NCBI GenBank assembly: GCA_963971425.1
Contig: OZ020526.1
Span: 434,001 to 498,000, forward strand
Direction: 5' to 3'
DNA length: 64,000 nucleotides
Source of the DNA: Bryoerythrophyllum caledonicum
Lineage: Eukaryota; Streptophyta; Bryopsida; Pottiales; Pottiaceae
A program made the position numbers and the translations under genes. The notes beneath the pieces were generated by a model. That model was not told the DNA's origin and ran no database searches. It saw only the letters and a program-made list of their open reading frames with translations. Positions 1 to 10,929 of the stretch are shown piece by piece. Within the stretch, counting starts at the first letter, position 1. Every line of letters starts with the position of its first letter.

Positions 1-58
1 ATCAAAGTAAACAAAATAATAGCACAATTGTTCATCTCCACGATTAGGTGAAAACAAA

Positions 59-192
59 GCACATTCAGCTCGGGTCGAGCTGAATGTGCACTGCATATTC
101 AGCTCGGGTCGAGCTGAATGTGCACTGCATATTCAGCTCGGGTCGAGCTGAATGTGCACTGCATATTCAGCTCGGGTCGAGCTAAATGTGCA
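59..192. repeat. Tandem array of four palindromic units
   Basis: Four units of 31 bp repeat with a 34-bp period (about 59-89, 93-123, 127-157, 161-191). Each has arms of the type GCATATTCAGCTCG and CGAGCTGAATGTGC around a short GGT centre, so each unit can fold back on itself. The same palindrome recurs in the leader, introns and spacers of the genes between 10.9 and 18.9 kb. The array has no unique spacers, so it is not a CRISPR array. Confidence 0.9.
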
Positions 193-207
193 CTGCTTCA
201 AGCTAGA

Positions 208-1181
208 GTACTGAATCAAAACCCGAAGCATTCATACCAAGAAAAACTACGCATTTTGACAATTGCAAGAACATATATGTCATACTGACGTACAAATAAT
301 AATATGAATTCCTAAACCAGTACTAAGGAGGCGATTATGTTGATGCCGAAGTATCACCTCCTTCCTACAACTTTTTCTTTACATTGAAAATGATAGTATG
401 AAATGTGCAAACCAAATGCCAAGTAAATCACCATAAAGTTTAGACAAAAGTCACTTACAAATGGTCCAATTGCGTGCACCAAAACGTCTTGAATGAAGGA
501 AGAGAAAACCCTACTCTTTGTCACGGCCGCAGCAACCATTCACGACCACACATTCCGCATCTCTAGAAATTCCAAACACAACTAAGTTGACCTAGAATAA
601 TGTATCCACTTCTTGCTAGAGAACTGAATCAAAACCTGAAGCACTCATATCAACATAAACTACGCATTTTGACAGTTGCAAGAACATATATGTCATACTA
701 ACGTACAAATAATAAAATGAATCCCTAAACCAGTACTAAGGAGGCGATTGTGTTGACGCCAAAGTATCACCTCCTTCCTACAACTTTTTCATTATATTGA
801 AAATGATAGTATCAAATGTGCAAACCAAAATAAAACGTATCAAATGTACAAATAAAAAAACGAATTCCTAAACCTGTACTCAGGAGGCGATTGTGTCGAC
901 GCCAAAGTATCACCTCCTTCCTACAACTTTTTCATTACATTAAAAATGATAGTATCAAATGTGCGAACCAAATGCCAAGTAAATCACCATAAAGTTTAGA
1001 CAAAAGTCACTTACAAATGGTCCGATTGCGTGCACCAAAACGTCTTGAATGAAGAAGGAAGAGAAAACCCTACTCTTTGTCACGGCCGCAGCAACCATTC
1101 ACGACCACACACCTCCGCATCTCTAGAAATTCCAAACGCAACTAAGTTGACCTAGAATAATGTATCCACTTCTTGCACAGA
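208..1181. repeat. Threefold segmental tandem duplication
   Basis: Three diverged copies of one segment lie head to tail at about 208-615, 617-838 (truncated) and 839-1181. Shared landmarks are ACTACGCATTTTGACA, GTATCACCTCCTTCCTACAA and the stretch ending in GTATCCACTTCTTGC. No convincing coding frame runs through any copy. The short frame near 354-539 lies inside the repeat and looks accidental. Confidence 0.8.
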
Positions 1182-1275
1182 AATTTGACTTTGAATGCAA
1201 TAGGTCTTTCAAATGTCGAGGCATACTTCGAGACAGTATAGATTCACGAAGGCTTGCCGAGTATTGAAAAGGTGC

Positions 1276-1389
<114 letters not shown>

Positions 1390-1734
1390 TGGGGTGTATT
1401 GACCACGTCGAACAAGTTGCCGTTAAGAAAAGAGCGGGAATGACATCACGTTTGGTGGGGAGGAGCTATTCTAAATAAAGCATCTTTCAAACTTGACCAA
1501 AAAATTAACAAGCACATAAGTTTCTCCTCATATCTCGATGTAATAGAAGTTTCTATTTACATGATCAATTTCAGGTTATCAATTGGGGTTATGGGTATCA
1601 ATTTAAATATGCAAGAATCAATTTAAATTTAAGGTATAGAATTATGTATCAATTTAAGGTTATCAATTGGGGTTATGGATATTTGAATACGGTCATTTAT
1701 TTCCATATTAAAGATATTGATTATGACTAGATTA

Positions 1735-2035
1735 TAAAAGTAAAGATTTAGGTTTAGGGTTCAAATTACATTTTGACATTTAGGGTTTAGGGTTTAAGGT
1801 TTAGGATTGCAAGTCCATGATATGAAGTGTAAATTATAGGGTTTAGGGTTTCGGACTAGACAATTCTAGAATTAGATTTATGGATTTGGGTTTAGGGTTT
1901 AGGTTCAAGGGTTTAGTTTTTAGGGTTTAAGGTCTTATAGTTTATTGTTTAGGTTTAATGATTTAAATATTAGGGTTCAGGGTTTTAGAGTTTAGTGTTT
2001 GGGGTTTAGGATTAGGGTTTAGATTAGCATCGAGA
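1735..2035. repeat. Degenerate TTTAGGG telomere-like repeats
   Basis: Many scattered copies of TTTAGGGTTTAGGG-like sequence are interspersed with variants such as TTTAAGG and TTCAGGG. This is the Arabidopsis-type plant telomere motif in interstitial, decayed form. It supports a green-plant source but does not by itself show a chromosome end. Confidence 0.7.
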
Positions 2036-2155
2036 TTACCACTGAATCAAAATGTCCTTTCTATAAGATTGTTTATCGTATCAAAATTGAATTGTGCCTT
2101 GGTATTGATTTAAGAAAATTCATTACATATCACCTAAAGATAAGATTTAAGAAGT

Positions 2156-3068
2156 CACTACACAAAAAGTTTCATTTACTGTAATTGCACGAATAGTGTA
2201 CTTACTGTAGTACACTAATTGCAAACAAGTTGACAAATAGTGTACTAATTGCAAACAAGTGTACTTTCTCAAAAAGATTATTTGATCAATATTACTTTAT
2301 CAAAGATTACTTTATCGGAGTACACTTTATGGAAATATAATTTGTTTAAAACTTACTTTTTCAAGAGATTATTTTTTCAAGTTTTACTTCTTAAAAAGTT
2401 TACTTTTTTAGAATTGACTTTTTCAAACATTTACTTTTTCAAAAGTATACTTTTTCAAAATCTTAGTTTTTCAAAACCTTACTTTTTCAAAACCTCACTT
2501 TTTCAAAACTTTACTTTTTTCCAAGATTTCTTTTCAAAAGTTCACTTTTTCAAAAGTGAATTTTTTCAAATCTTTACTTTTTCAAATGTTTACATTTGGA
2601 AAAGCTTATTTTTACAAAAGTTTACCTTTGCAAAAGGTAAGTTGTCTTTTTTCCCCGAATTGATGTTTTTTCCTAGTTCTTGTTTTTTTCAAAAATGTTG
2701 TTTTTTCCTAATTGTTTTTTCCTAATTGTTGTTTTCGCAAAAATGTTGTTTTTTCCTATATGTTGTTTACGCAAATTGTTGTTTTTTCCTAATTGCTCTT
2801 TTTTCCCAATTGTTGTTTTTTCCAATTTTTTCTTTGGGAGTTTTAGTTTTTCTCTTTTTCACCTTTTCGTACACATAATTCTCTTCTACTTTCAATACAC
2901 TAAACGTGCACGAGTAAAAAAGTAAATATTCCAATCTTTACAAAAGTTCACAAATAGTGTAGTAGTTCACATTTAGTGTATTATTTTGTCACTACGCTAA
3001 TTGCGTAGTTGACAATTAGTGTACGGGTTCGTATTTAGTGTCCACTACACTAAATGAAACTTTTAGTG
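2156..3068. mobile_element. CACTA-like non-autonomous DNA transposon
   Basis: The segment starts CACTACACAAAAAGTTTCAT and ends ATGAAACTTTTAGTG, giving imperfect terminal inverted repeats of roughly 20 bp that begin CACTA. TAGTGTA-like motifs recur in direct and inverted form near both ends, like the subterminal repeats of CACTA/EnSpm elements. The middle (about 2270-2650) is filled by a degenerate tandem unit around TTACTTTTTCAAAA, followed by TTGTTTTTTCC-type repeats to about 2830. No transposase frame is seen and I could not identify a clear target-site duplication. Assignment to CACTA is inference from the ends. Confidence 0.5.
2270..2830. repeat. TTTTTCAAA minisatellite-like tract
   Basis: A roughly 12-15-bp T-rich unit, TACTTTTTCAAAA and variants, is repeated about 25 times, then changes to TTGTTTTTTCCTAA-type units. 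The Phe-rich open frame across it is a by-product of the repeat. Confidence 0.8.
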
Positions 3069-4640
3069 TACTTCATCTCATTTGTTATGAATCAATATTT
3101 ACTCCTTTGAGTTGACTTTGCAAGATGATCTTGTCTCATGCGATATTGATTCACTTGCTATTATTAATTTATGTGTTTTATAATTCAAATCATCTTTGAC
3201 CCTAAAGGCCCAAGAGTTCCCTTGAAGGATTCTAAGAATTTAAGGAAGTTCCTATAGAGTCAATTTATAAGTTTTTTGGTGTCGGCTCTAATAGCACATC
3301 CGTATCCTTTGATCGCAACATTATGCAATTGTCGCCATTATGGACATAAGTTTGAGTGCCTTCAAAAATTTATGATCGCAATGTTTTTTAACGTCATTCA
3401 AACATATTGCAAGTTGATGTGTAACTTTGCGCACTTGCAAAAGTTTGGTTCCATCACTCTTCCCTTTATTGCAAACGGTACTACCTTATATATGCATTCT
3501 TTCACACAAAATTCATGCGTTACATATTATACATAAGTATTTTCTACTATCCTTTCTCCCACATGAATAAGGGTCAAAGATCACATGCAAATGTAAAAAC
3601 ATTTGTTTAAAAAACTAAAGTTCATTATCTTGTACAACTATACTCGTATCAATATTTTCCATTGAAAACCACTAGTACTTTGGTTGAAAAACAATGGTAG
3701 TCTAGTATCCTCTAAGGCCTCCCCTGTTTCAACCGTAGAGTGTTACACATGTTTACAAAATTAATTTGAGTATTAGATTTGAGTATTGAATTTTCCTTGA
3801 ATTTTATGGTATGATTTTTGGACTCCAGGGTCTGGTTTTGGGTGATTCCACGGAATGTGAGCAAGCTCCAAGGTTTGTTTTTTGTTCTGGACTCCAGTGC
3901 CTCATTTTCGTTTCTGACTCCAAGGAGGAAGCCCTCATCCTAGCACAATTTGAAGCAGTCGGGAGGACGGATATGGGATCACCCTGGGCGGGATCGGGTG
4001 TGCGCCGAGTATACGGGTGTGTGCCTTGGCGGGTATATTGCCGAAGAGGAAGGCGCAACACACATTTGGCACGGTCGATGCCTTCGATGGCGGTTTCAAC
4101 AGCAGGGACCTGTAGCAGTAGTCGGGTTGGCCAAGTCAGCCTTTCAAGGGATAAAGGTTGTCATGCCATCATCTTTGCAAATGATGAGTTGTAAACTTGG
4201 AGTAAAAAAGTTGTGAAGATGGAGTTGTGATCTTGGAGGTTGGCATACAAAGTTGGAGTTGCAAAATTGCATATTCGAGTTGTGGAGATTGAAATTACAA
4301 GTTTTGAGATTGTAATTGCAAATTGAGTTTGTGGATGTGTGAAATTGAGATTGTAATTAAAAGTTGAGTTTGTGGGTGTGTGAAATTTGCATTTGTGTGT
4401 TGCAATTTGTGCTTATCCAAAATAAATTTGAAACTCTTGATTACAAATGTGATGTTCATAACATTTTTGAAATTCCATGTTAAAATGCAAAAAATCTAAA
4501 ACCTAATTAATTTTTTTCTATTCTATTCTATTACATTATTAAAACTCGTGCATAGGTTTCAAAGATATATTTATATTTTATGTAGATTGTTGTTACTTTT
4601 TTTTTTAATATATTTTGTGATATAAAAACTACATTAAAAT
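3069..4640. other. AT-rich stretch without a supported gene
   Basis: Only short, low-quality frames occur. A frame of 127 codons at 3811-4194 lacks recognisable motifs and overlaps an equally long antisense frame. The part from 4250 to 4640 is a T/G-rich simple-sequence area leading into the Helitron-like terminus. Confidence 0.6.
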
Positions 4641-4652
4641 GGTTGAACTAAT

Positions 4653-4681
4653 GCGTTGCAAAGCAAGCGCCAACTGCTAGT
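4653..4681 (+). mobile_element. Helitron-like 3' terminus (CTAG|T)
   Basis: A hairpin-forming sequence, GCGTTGCAAAGCAAGCGC (TTGC/GCAA stem extended by GCG/CGC with one bulged base), is followed after six bases by CTAG and then T. A short hairpin a few bases upstream of CTRR, with insertion before a T, is the recognised 3' signature of Helitron rolling-circle transposons. The sequence upstream is AT-rich, as expected. The 5' TC end was not identified, so the element's length is unknown. Confidence 0.5.
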
Positions 4682-7600
4682 ATGTATTTGAAAATACAAT
4701 CTCATTATTGAAGTTTTGTTTCACAACAGATTAGGATTCTCAATCCATGAAAGATATTTGATAGTTTTCAAAATTAGATTTTTAATTTGAAGCCCCCTCA
4801 TCCAATCACTAGATTCCAATCTACTTAGATATTTATTTAAACTCACTATTTTATCCATGATATTGCCATTAGGCCAAAATCTATGCATGTCTTTTAAATA
4901 GAATTAATTGTTTTGAACATATAAAAACTTTGGAATTGTATTTTTGGTTTTTATATATGTGCTATCACAAAAAGAAGAAGATTAAATATTGCAACTCAAT
5001 TGTTTAATCATAAATCATCCAAAAACAAGAAATAAAAAAATATATATTGTATAATCCCAGTGTCTTTGATTTGCGTTCACTACAGGAAGTTTTTGAGTAT
5101 GATATATACAAGCCTATAGAGTAGGTGCAAAATGTATATAACACTAAAGGACCAGAGTCTCCTTCAGGGGGATTTATGATTTTGGGCAGGTTCCTAAAAC
5201 TCGAAAAAAAATCTTTTTTCTCTAAATTTTTTATTCCGGATTGCCTCTGATAGGAGCTTCGTAGGCATATTTTTATTTTATTTTTTGGATTTGTGTTTTG
5301 AAAGTTGGTACCACTTAAAGCCAAAAGTGGGAACACCGGGCACCTCCAATTTTTTTGACAAAAGTTTCTATTGACATTGAGATTTTTCACACATAAAGAA
5401 TATTTCCTTTTCTGGAAATTTTCAATAAAAAATCTTGTCTTTAGTGTAAAAAGGCATTTTATTCCAAGTCAAACATTTTCACACATTGTCGGGCAACGGG
5501 GGAAAAAAACTTCATCTTTTCTACATAAGACCTAGAGATCTTCAAATTTTTCACTTTTTATTTTTTCAACAACAATATGTGGTGAAAACCTTCTTATTGA
5601 CCGTTTTGATTATCATTTGAATACATACGTAGTACACAAAATAAAACGTGAAATGGCAATCATTGAACCTCCACTCCTTGCACACTTCTTTTGAATATGC
5701 TACACCCCTTTTCTACCTCTAAAAATTGGTGTGTTGGGAAATAACATCATGCTTAAGACAATGGTAAAAGATTTAGACCTTGTACAATGCAAAAATTTGA
5801 TAAAAAGTGAAGTCAAAGTCTGTTGATCTACTCAACGCAGGGAAGAAAATCAACCATTGTTTTGACTTTAAACACTAAAATCTATCAATCTGTACGGTGG
5901 ATTGCAACCAAAAGTTTAAGGCATGTTTATATGGAAGTTTTTTTAAGATCTTACGGTTGAAAATTCAAAATTCACTTTAAAATGTGATTTTCATGTCTCT
6001 TTTTGGCAGTGGCAGTTTTGGACTGGTTTTAGAGCGAAAGTGGTCGTGGTCCTTTAGGGGTTAATACATATATTCATTTAAAACGTAGAGGTTGGAGACC
6101 CTCTCTATTGATACAGTTGAAAATCAATTAACTGATTGTTGTTTAGCTTTTCATGAGGTTCTACAAAGACTTGACTTGTAGTGGAAATGGGCATGAAAGA
6201 AAATTCTAAATGAATGAAATAAGTGGGCCCCACTTTTTCATTTGTAGACTATCCAGACTTGAAAAGCTATGGTTTTGGGTGCATGACGGGTTTAGGTGTC
6301 GACCACAGAAAGTCTACCAACTGGCTCATCTCCACAACATGGATGAAAATCATCCAGAACCCATGCAACGATCAAACAGGAACCCGCGGATTAAATAAAT
6401 AAAGCATCTTATACCTAAAACCGTTACTGGACTCGATGCCGTCACTAACCCCTATCTTGTAGATTTGATTCCACCCGTTTCTACATTTTTACGGTTTTAG
6501 ACGCTGAGGTGTTTGGTGTATAAGCTCCCCCAAACTCTCCCTTCTCCGTGTGAGCGCCCGCATCTCGCGGAATGAAGCAATAGCAAGATAATTTCATTCA
6601 TCCAAGTAACGAGAACCTGTCGATGAATTAAAAAATGAACTAACACCCAAAACCCAAAACCATTTTTCGTAGACTCCCGGCCTCTCGATCTCTGTTCTAG
6701 GTACATGAAACATCCGTTTTTGAGGTCCCTGATGGGTTTGAGGCTTCGTCTTCACCGTGTAAGAGCAGACTTTTGGCTCGGAGTTTCCCAGCCTTCGCTC
6801 TGTTTTCGTGTCCCACACCGTTGCACTTGCTTATCATCGCACCGATCCTTCTTGTCTTCATCTTTTATCTAAAAAAGACATGTTACACTAGAAATTGAAT
6901 TTAGATAAGTATGCCCCATATTTGCCACCATCACAAAAAGAAGGATCATCCAACTAATCATATGGTATGAAATGCCATGGACGCACTTGCAAGGAGTGTA
7001 AATTTTCTACTCTTGAACAAGATACATTTGGTAGATTGAGGTGGATTTGTTGCAGTTCACGGGAAGATCAAAGAACCAAATCAAATGGACAAATTATGAA
7101 TTGAAATGAGAAATTTTAGGCTAAAATCCAAATTTTAGCTGCTTTGGTCTTCCCAAGATGAGATTTGTGTAAAACCCATATATTACAGTTTTAACTTAGT
7201 TGCATTTTGGAAGATAATGGATAAGGTAACCCCTTGTATCCAATGAGAACTCATAATCAACACCAATAAAATTAGGGTATATCCAACTGACTTCCATCCC
7301 ATTACCACCTATTTAGCTCCAAGTGAAGGTTAGGGACTCAAAAGAATCCCGTACTTTTTGCCGGCACTATTGGGGGTACCTATTAGCGGTCACCGGCTAA
7401 AAAAGGCAACACACTTTGAAAATTCACAAAGAATTTACATTTCATCGAAAAAGTATGAAATCACTTGGATTCAAATTGTAATTATATTGGCTATCACCGA
7501 AAATTAAATTAGGTAGAATTATTTCCTCCCTCCATATATGCACATTGCTTAACCCTATAAGACCGATGAGCTTTTTTAGCCTCCAAGAATCTAGGAGTGT

Positions 7601-7800
7601 TCTAAATCATGCAGAATAACATCAATACCACAAGGTACATAACATCAGAACCCCCACTTATGGAAATCATTGTCGCTGGTCTACGCTTGCACCGATATTT
7701 GCGGAGATTGTCTCAATAGAGCCCATCGTCCTCCACCTCTTTTTCATAGTTCAAGTCTTTAGCAGTTGCTATTGAGATTATGGAAAGAGGACCCGAAATG
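4682..7800. other. Unassigned AT-rich region
   Basis: No frame here carries a recognisable domain or credible codon pattern. Frames at 5004-5390 (minus) and 6210-6818 (both strands) are short and mutually overlapping. I see no RNA gene or clear transposon end. Confidence 0.55.
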
Positions 7801-8436
7801 GGCCATAACTTGTTGGTTATGAACGGGTGAGGGAACGATGGGAATCATTAGAACAGAGAAGGGAGCGATGCGAACAGCGAAGCAGGAAAAGTCGGCTATG
7901 AACAGGTGAGGGAACGGTGGGAATCATGAGAACAAAGAAGGGAGCGATGCGAACAAAGAAGGGAGCGATGCGATCAGCGAAGCAGGAAAAGGAAAGGAAC
8001 AAATTTGGGAACAGGCGAGGGAACAGTGCGAACGGCGGAGGGCAAGAGGCCGGAGGGAGACGAAGGGCGTCTCTTTTCATCTTCTTGCGTGCCCCGAATC
8101 AGGCCCGGACCTGGACGCCGAGCTTGAAGGAGCGTGGCGCGCAGTGCGGTGCTCAGGCGGTAGCGCTGCGGAGATCAGGCAGTGAAAGTGGGTTCCGAGG
8201 GCGACGACTTCTTTCGAGAGCGCGGTCGTCGTCTGTGCGGTGAGTGAGGGAGCTGGGCCGCGAGTGTTTCCAGGAGAGAGGGCAGTGCGGGGCGAGAGAC
8301 GGAAGAGCGTCTTGTGTTGTGTTGTTGCTGTGGGCGACGCCGAAGCGCAGGCGCACCACCGCGTAGCCTCAGATCCAACGCCGAAGCGCAGGCGCACCAC
8401 CGCATAGCCACAGATCCATCGCCGCACGCCATCATG
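7800..8436. other. GC-rich island with short tandem duplications
   Basis: Base composition jumps to GC-rich. Two imperfect copies of an approximately 90-bp block (around 7826-7896 and 7908-7993) share GGGAGCGATGCGAACA and GCGAAGCAGGAAAAG. A 41-bp unit containing CGAAGCGCAGGCGCACCACC is duplicated at about 8339-8420. The island ends with ATGAG directly followed by GTAAGC, a good donor site at 8436-8437. It could be the promoter and first exon of a gene whose later exons are scrambled downstream. That is inference. Confidence 0.4.
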
Positions 8437-8489
8437 AGGTAAGCCTACGCCGACAGGCCTGTGAGTTTGAAGTTTGAGGTATCGTGGGA

Positions 8490-8620
8490 TCGCTGGTTTC
8501 GTGGTTTTGGTTGATCGCTGGCTTAGGGTTGATCGCTGGTTTAGGTTGATCGCTGGTTTAGGTTGATTGCGTTGTGGAGGTTGAGGTTTAGGGTTTCGGC
8601 TTCAGAGAAGTTTTTAGGGT
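8490..8620. repeat. Short tandem repeats around GATCGCTGGTTTAGG
   Basis: GTTGATCGCTGGTTTAG and close variants occur about four times in tandem, leading into a TTTAGGG-like stretch. Nothing coding is supported. The following part, to about 9500, shows only weak frames. Confidence 0.6.
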
Positions 8621-9552
8621 TTGGGTGTCGTTGGTTGCAATTGGTGATGTTGGATTTGCCTGTAAGTTTTGAGAGTGTAGGTCATGAGCAATTCTGTGTT
8701 GAAGCCTTGGAACTTGTGGCGTTTTAAGCGTCGTTAATCAGTGTTGACGTGAATCAGTACACTGGAGTGGAGATAGGTTTTCTTCGGAGTGGTGATGGAG
8801 TGGAGGTTTTGTTGAAGTGAGCCGGTGCAGGATGTTTGTGAAGTGGTCGGGTTGGAGAGGTTGTTAAAGTTATTTGCGGCAGTGTTCGTTTCTGTATGGT
8901 TCCGCTGTGGGCATGGGCACGAGTTAAAAGCTGCTGAATTGGTTCCGTGTGGGATGAGCTGGGGTTGGTATGTGGTCTGAGGGTTCTGCAGAGGATATCT
9001 CTGTGGTGTGGTGAGGTGAGTGTGAAATTCGAGAGGTGAGGTTTGGAGGATGATCGGAATGCTTGGGTGCATGGCGCCGCAAGTCCCAGAATTGGAAGAG
9101 TAGACTCCGGACCCCGCCATCGCCAAGACTAATTTTTGTCGGATTGTGCTACAGTTCATCGTCTGGTGCTAATCGGAGAAGTGATCAGATCTCGGAATCC
9201 TAGTCCGATAAGCCCACAAGCAACAGCAGTTGGGAGGTTACTTACCTCTTACCTGAGTTGCTACAGTGCCGGAGAAGGACCGGACGTTAGTTCAGTCCTA
9301 CAGCGAGGTTGTTTTGTTTTGGTGTGGCCTGGGAGGGTGGGTGAGTGTGAATTTCGAGGAGGTCTAGATGGGTGGTTAGGCCGATCGAGTGTTGTATGTG
9401 TACTGAGTGTTGGGCGGTTGGATTTTGTTGCAGGAGCTCGAGTGTGGGAGGATATGATGAGATGTTTGGTGGGAGCGTTGTCGGGAATCAGTGGAAGCGA
9501 CGTGAATTATTTTGATTCTTTTGGAGGACTTCAAGCCCACCGAAATTGAGGT

Positions 9553-9594
9553 GTCCAGACTTCAAACCCGGCTGGACATTATTTTGGCTACAAG
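9553..9594 (+). pseudogene. Proteasome alpha-6 (PAA1-like) exon fragment, part 1
   Basis: A short frame reads VQTSNPAGHYFGYK and stops at a consensus donor (AAG|GTACGT at 9595). PAGHYFGYK matches the conserved DPAGHYFGYK segment of the 20S proteasome subunit alpha-6. Translation upstream is interrupted by an in-frame TGA. Directly upstream, in another frame, lies EDFKPTEIEV, which resembles the EDFKATEIEV segment that normally comes near the C-terminus of the same protein. The pieces are therefore out of order. Family assignment is from memory of the conserved sequence. Confidence 0.6.
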
Positions 9595-9812
9595 GTACGT
9601 GGACATTAGTTGCATGCCATGTCCAGATCCTCAGCTCTTAGAGTAGCCAATTGGAGGTCAACTGTACATTGCGATCAGGTGGTCGATGTTAGTTCCGGAC
9701 TCGTATGAAACATTACAGCACTATTTAATGAAGATAGATTGTAAATCTTGAGAGAGCTGGCTAGTCATGGTTGTAGTTACTTGTTTGCATGACTCGAATG
9801 CTCTTAATGCAG

Positions 9813-9908
9813 GCAACCAGCTCTAGTTCCAAGGACCAAGAGGCAGTGAATTTCGTCGAAAAGAAGATCAAGAATAATCTGCAACTCTCATACGAGCAAA
9901 CCGTTCAA
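9813..9908 (+). pseudogene. Proteasome alpha-6 (PAA1-like) exon fragment, part 2
   Basis: A 96-bp open exon is bounded by a TGCAG acceptor and a CAA|GTGAGT donor, both phase 0. It encodes ATSSSSKDQEAVNFVEKK followed by IKNNLQLSYEQTVQ, which matches the alpha-6 segment that follows GHYFGYK (ATSAG.KEQEAVNFLEKK...ETVQ). Parts 1 and 2 are in the right order, with an intron of 218 bp, so the copy was made at DNA level. The rest of the gene (N-terminal core and the ISALQSVLQ segment) is not found next to it. It is a fragment, not a working subunit. Confidence 0.75.
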
Positions 9909-9919
9909 GTGAGTCTCCG

Positions 9920-10305
9920 TGCTAGCTGCTTTGAATGTTCGAAATTGTTAATTTGCTGAGAACTTACTCGTGCTAGCTGCTTTGAATGTTCGAAATTGTT
10001 TGAAGGTTCAAAATTGTTTGGCCTCAATTTCAAAATTGTTTGAAATTGTTTGAAGGAGTCATCAGATAACCTGGATATGAACTGTTTGACCTCAATTTCG
10101 GTGGGCTTGAAGTCTGGACTCGTGCTAGCTGCTTTGAATGTTCGAAATTGTTTGAATGTTCGTAATTGTTTGAAGGTTCGAAATTGTTTGAAGGTTCGAA
10201 ATTGTTTGACCTCAATTTCAAAATTGTTTGAAATTGTTTGAAGGAGTCATCAGATAACCTGGATATGAACTGTTTGACCTCAATTTCGGTGGACTTGAAG
10301 TCTGG
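9920..10305. repeat. Duplicated block with inverted proteasome-derived pieces
   Basis: GCTAGCTGCTTTGAATGTTC and AAATTGTTTGAAGGTTC-type units repeat several times, and a block containing AGTCATCAGATAACCTGGAT is duplicated 188 bp apart. Each copy contains, on the minus strand, the sequence for DFKPTEIEV or DFKSTEIEV (10089-10114 and 10277-10302), an inverted copy of plus-strand 9527-9552. The area is a shuffled patchwork and carries no intact gene. Confidence 0.7.
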
Positions 10306-10603
10306 ACAGGTGCAATAGTGGTGATTACGAGTAGCAGCCACCTGTTGGACGATTGTGTGTTGAAGGAGGCGCTCATCAGTGGCACTGTCGTTGGCGTTGC
10401 CTTGGATGGCATTGAAGGGCCCCAGTGGCTCGAAGCTTGGGTACATGATCTTGTGCATGACTTCTCTCGTCTTTCTGTACTCAACTTGATTTTATGTTGC
10501 CGTTCTCCTTCCACGGGTGAGAGAGATGCCGAACGTGCTGATCCTTCTGTGCAGTGCAGACTACAGTGAAGAGGTCTCAGCCGAGATACGGTCAAATGCT
10601 TGA
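10306..10603 (+). pseudogene. ANGUSTIFOLIA / CtBP-like gene fragment
   Basis: From 10306 the frame reads TGAIVVITSSSHLLDDC and continues VLKEALISGTVVGVALDG, then IEGPQWLEAW, ending at 10440 before GTACAT. After a 76-bp gap, 10517-10603 reads VREMPNVLILLCSADYSEEV and then stops. This matches, in order, the plant ANGUSTIFOLIA (CtBP-family) segment LLDDCALKQLLIDGT..GCALDGAEGPQWMEAWV|REMPNVLILP.SADYSEEV. The gap behaves like an intron, but its 3' end is CGG rather than CAG. The NAD-binding core before it and the long C-terminal region after it are absent, so this is a captured or decayed fragment. Confidence 0.8.
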
Positions 10604-10925
10604 CTCCAGGAAGAAGTTGCATTCAGAGTTATACGGGTTCACCTTGGGATGAAATCCTTGTGATGTTGTAATTTTTTGTAAGTTGGGAGTTGGTAGGTTT
10701 TTAAGTTGAAGAGTTTCGGCCACTTATCTTAGTTTTGAGTTTCTAATAGTGATTGGATTACGATTCAAAGAGGGGACATTTTGTCACTGAAGCAGCTCCT
10801 TTGTGTGACATACCTCAAGCCATTTGTTTGAAGATTCAAGAGGTTGCAAAAAAAATGGAAATGAGGTAGGTAGACTCCTATGGAACTTGCAATTTGAATG
10901 AATTTTGTAATTTTTCATTCATATA
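10604..10925. other. Spacer without a supported gene
   Basis: No coding frame or repeat of note. It lies between the ANGUSTIFOLIA fragment and the palindrome cluster and could hold the promoter or leader exon of the ParB-like gene. Confidence 0.4.
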
Positions 10926-10929
10926 ATTA

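Noticed and set aside
59-192. CRISPR-like repeat array
   Set aside because: The units are contiguous with a 3-bp gap and no unique spacers, and the DNA is eukaryotic. It is a palindrome tandem array.
2249-2925. Phe-rich membrane-like protein
   Set aside because: The frame follows the T-rich minisatellite and has no codon bias or domain outside it.
7817-8435. Several overlapping Arg/Ala/Pro-rich proteins on both strands
   Set aside because: They arise from the GC-rich island and its tandem repeats and overlap each other in all phases.
10050-10458. Asn/Phe-repeat protein on the minus strand
   Set aside because: Created by tandem copies of the AAATTGTTTGAA-type repeat and inverted proteasome pieces.
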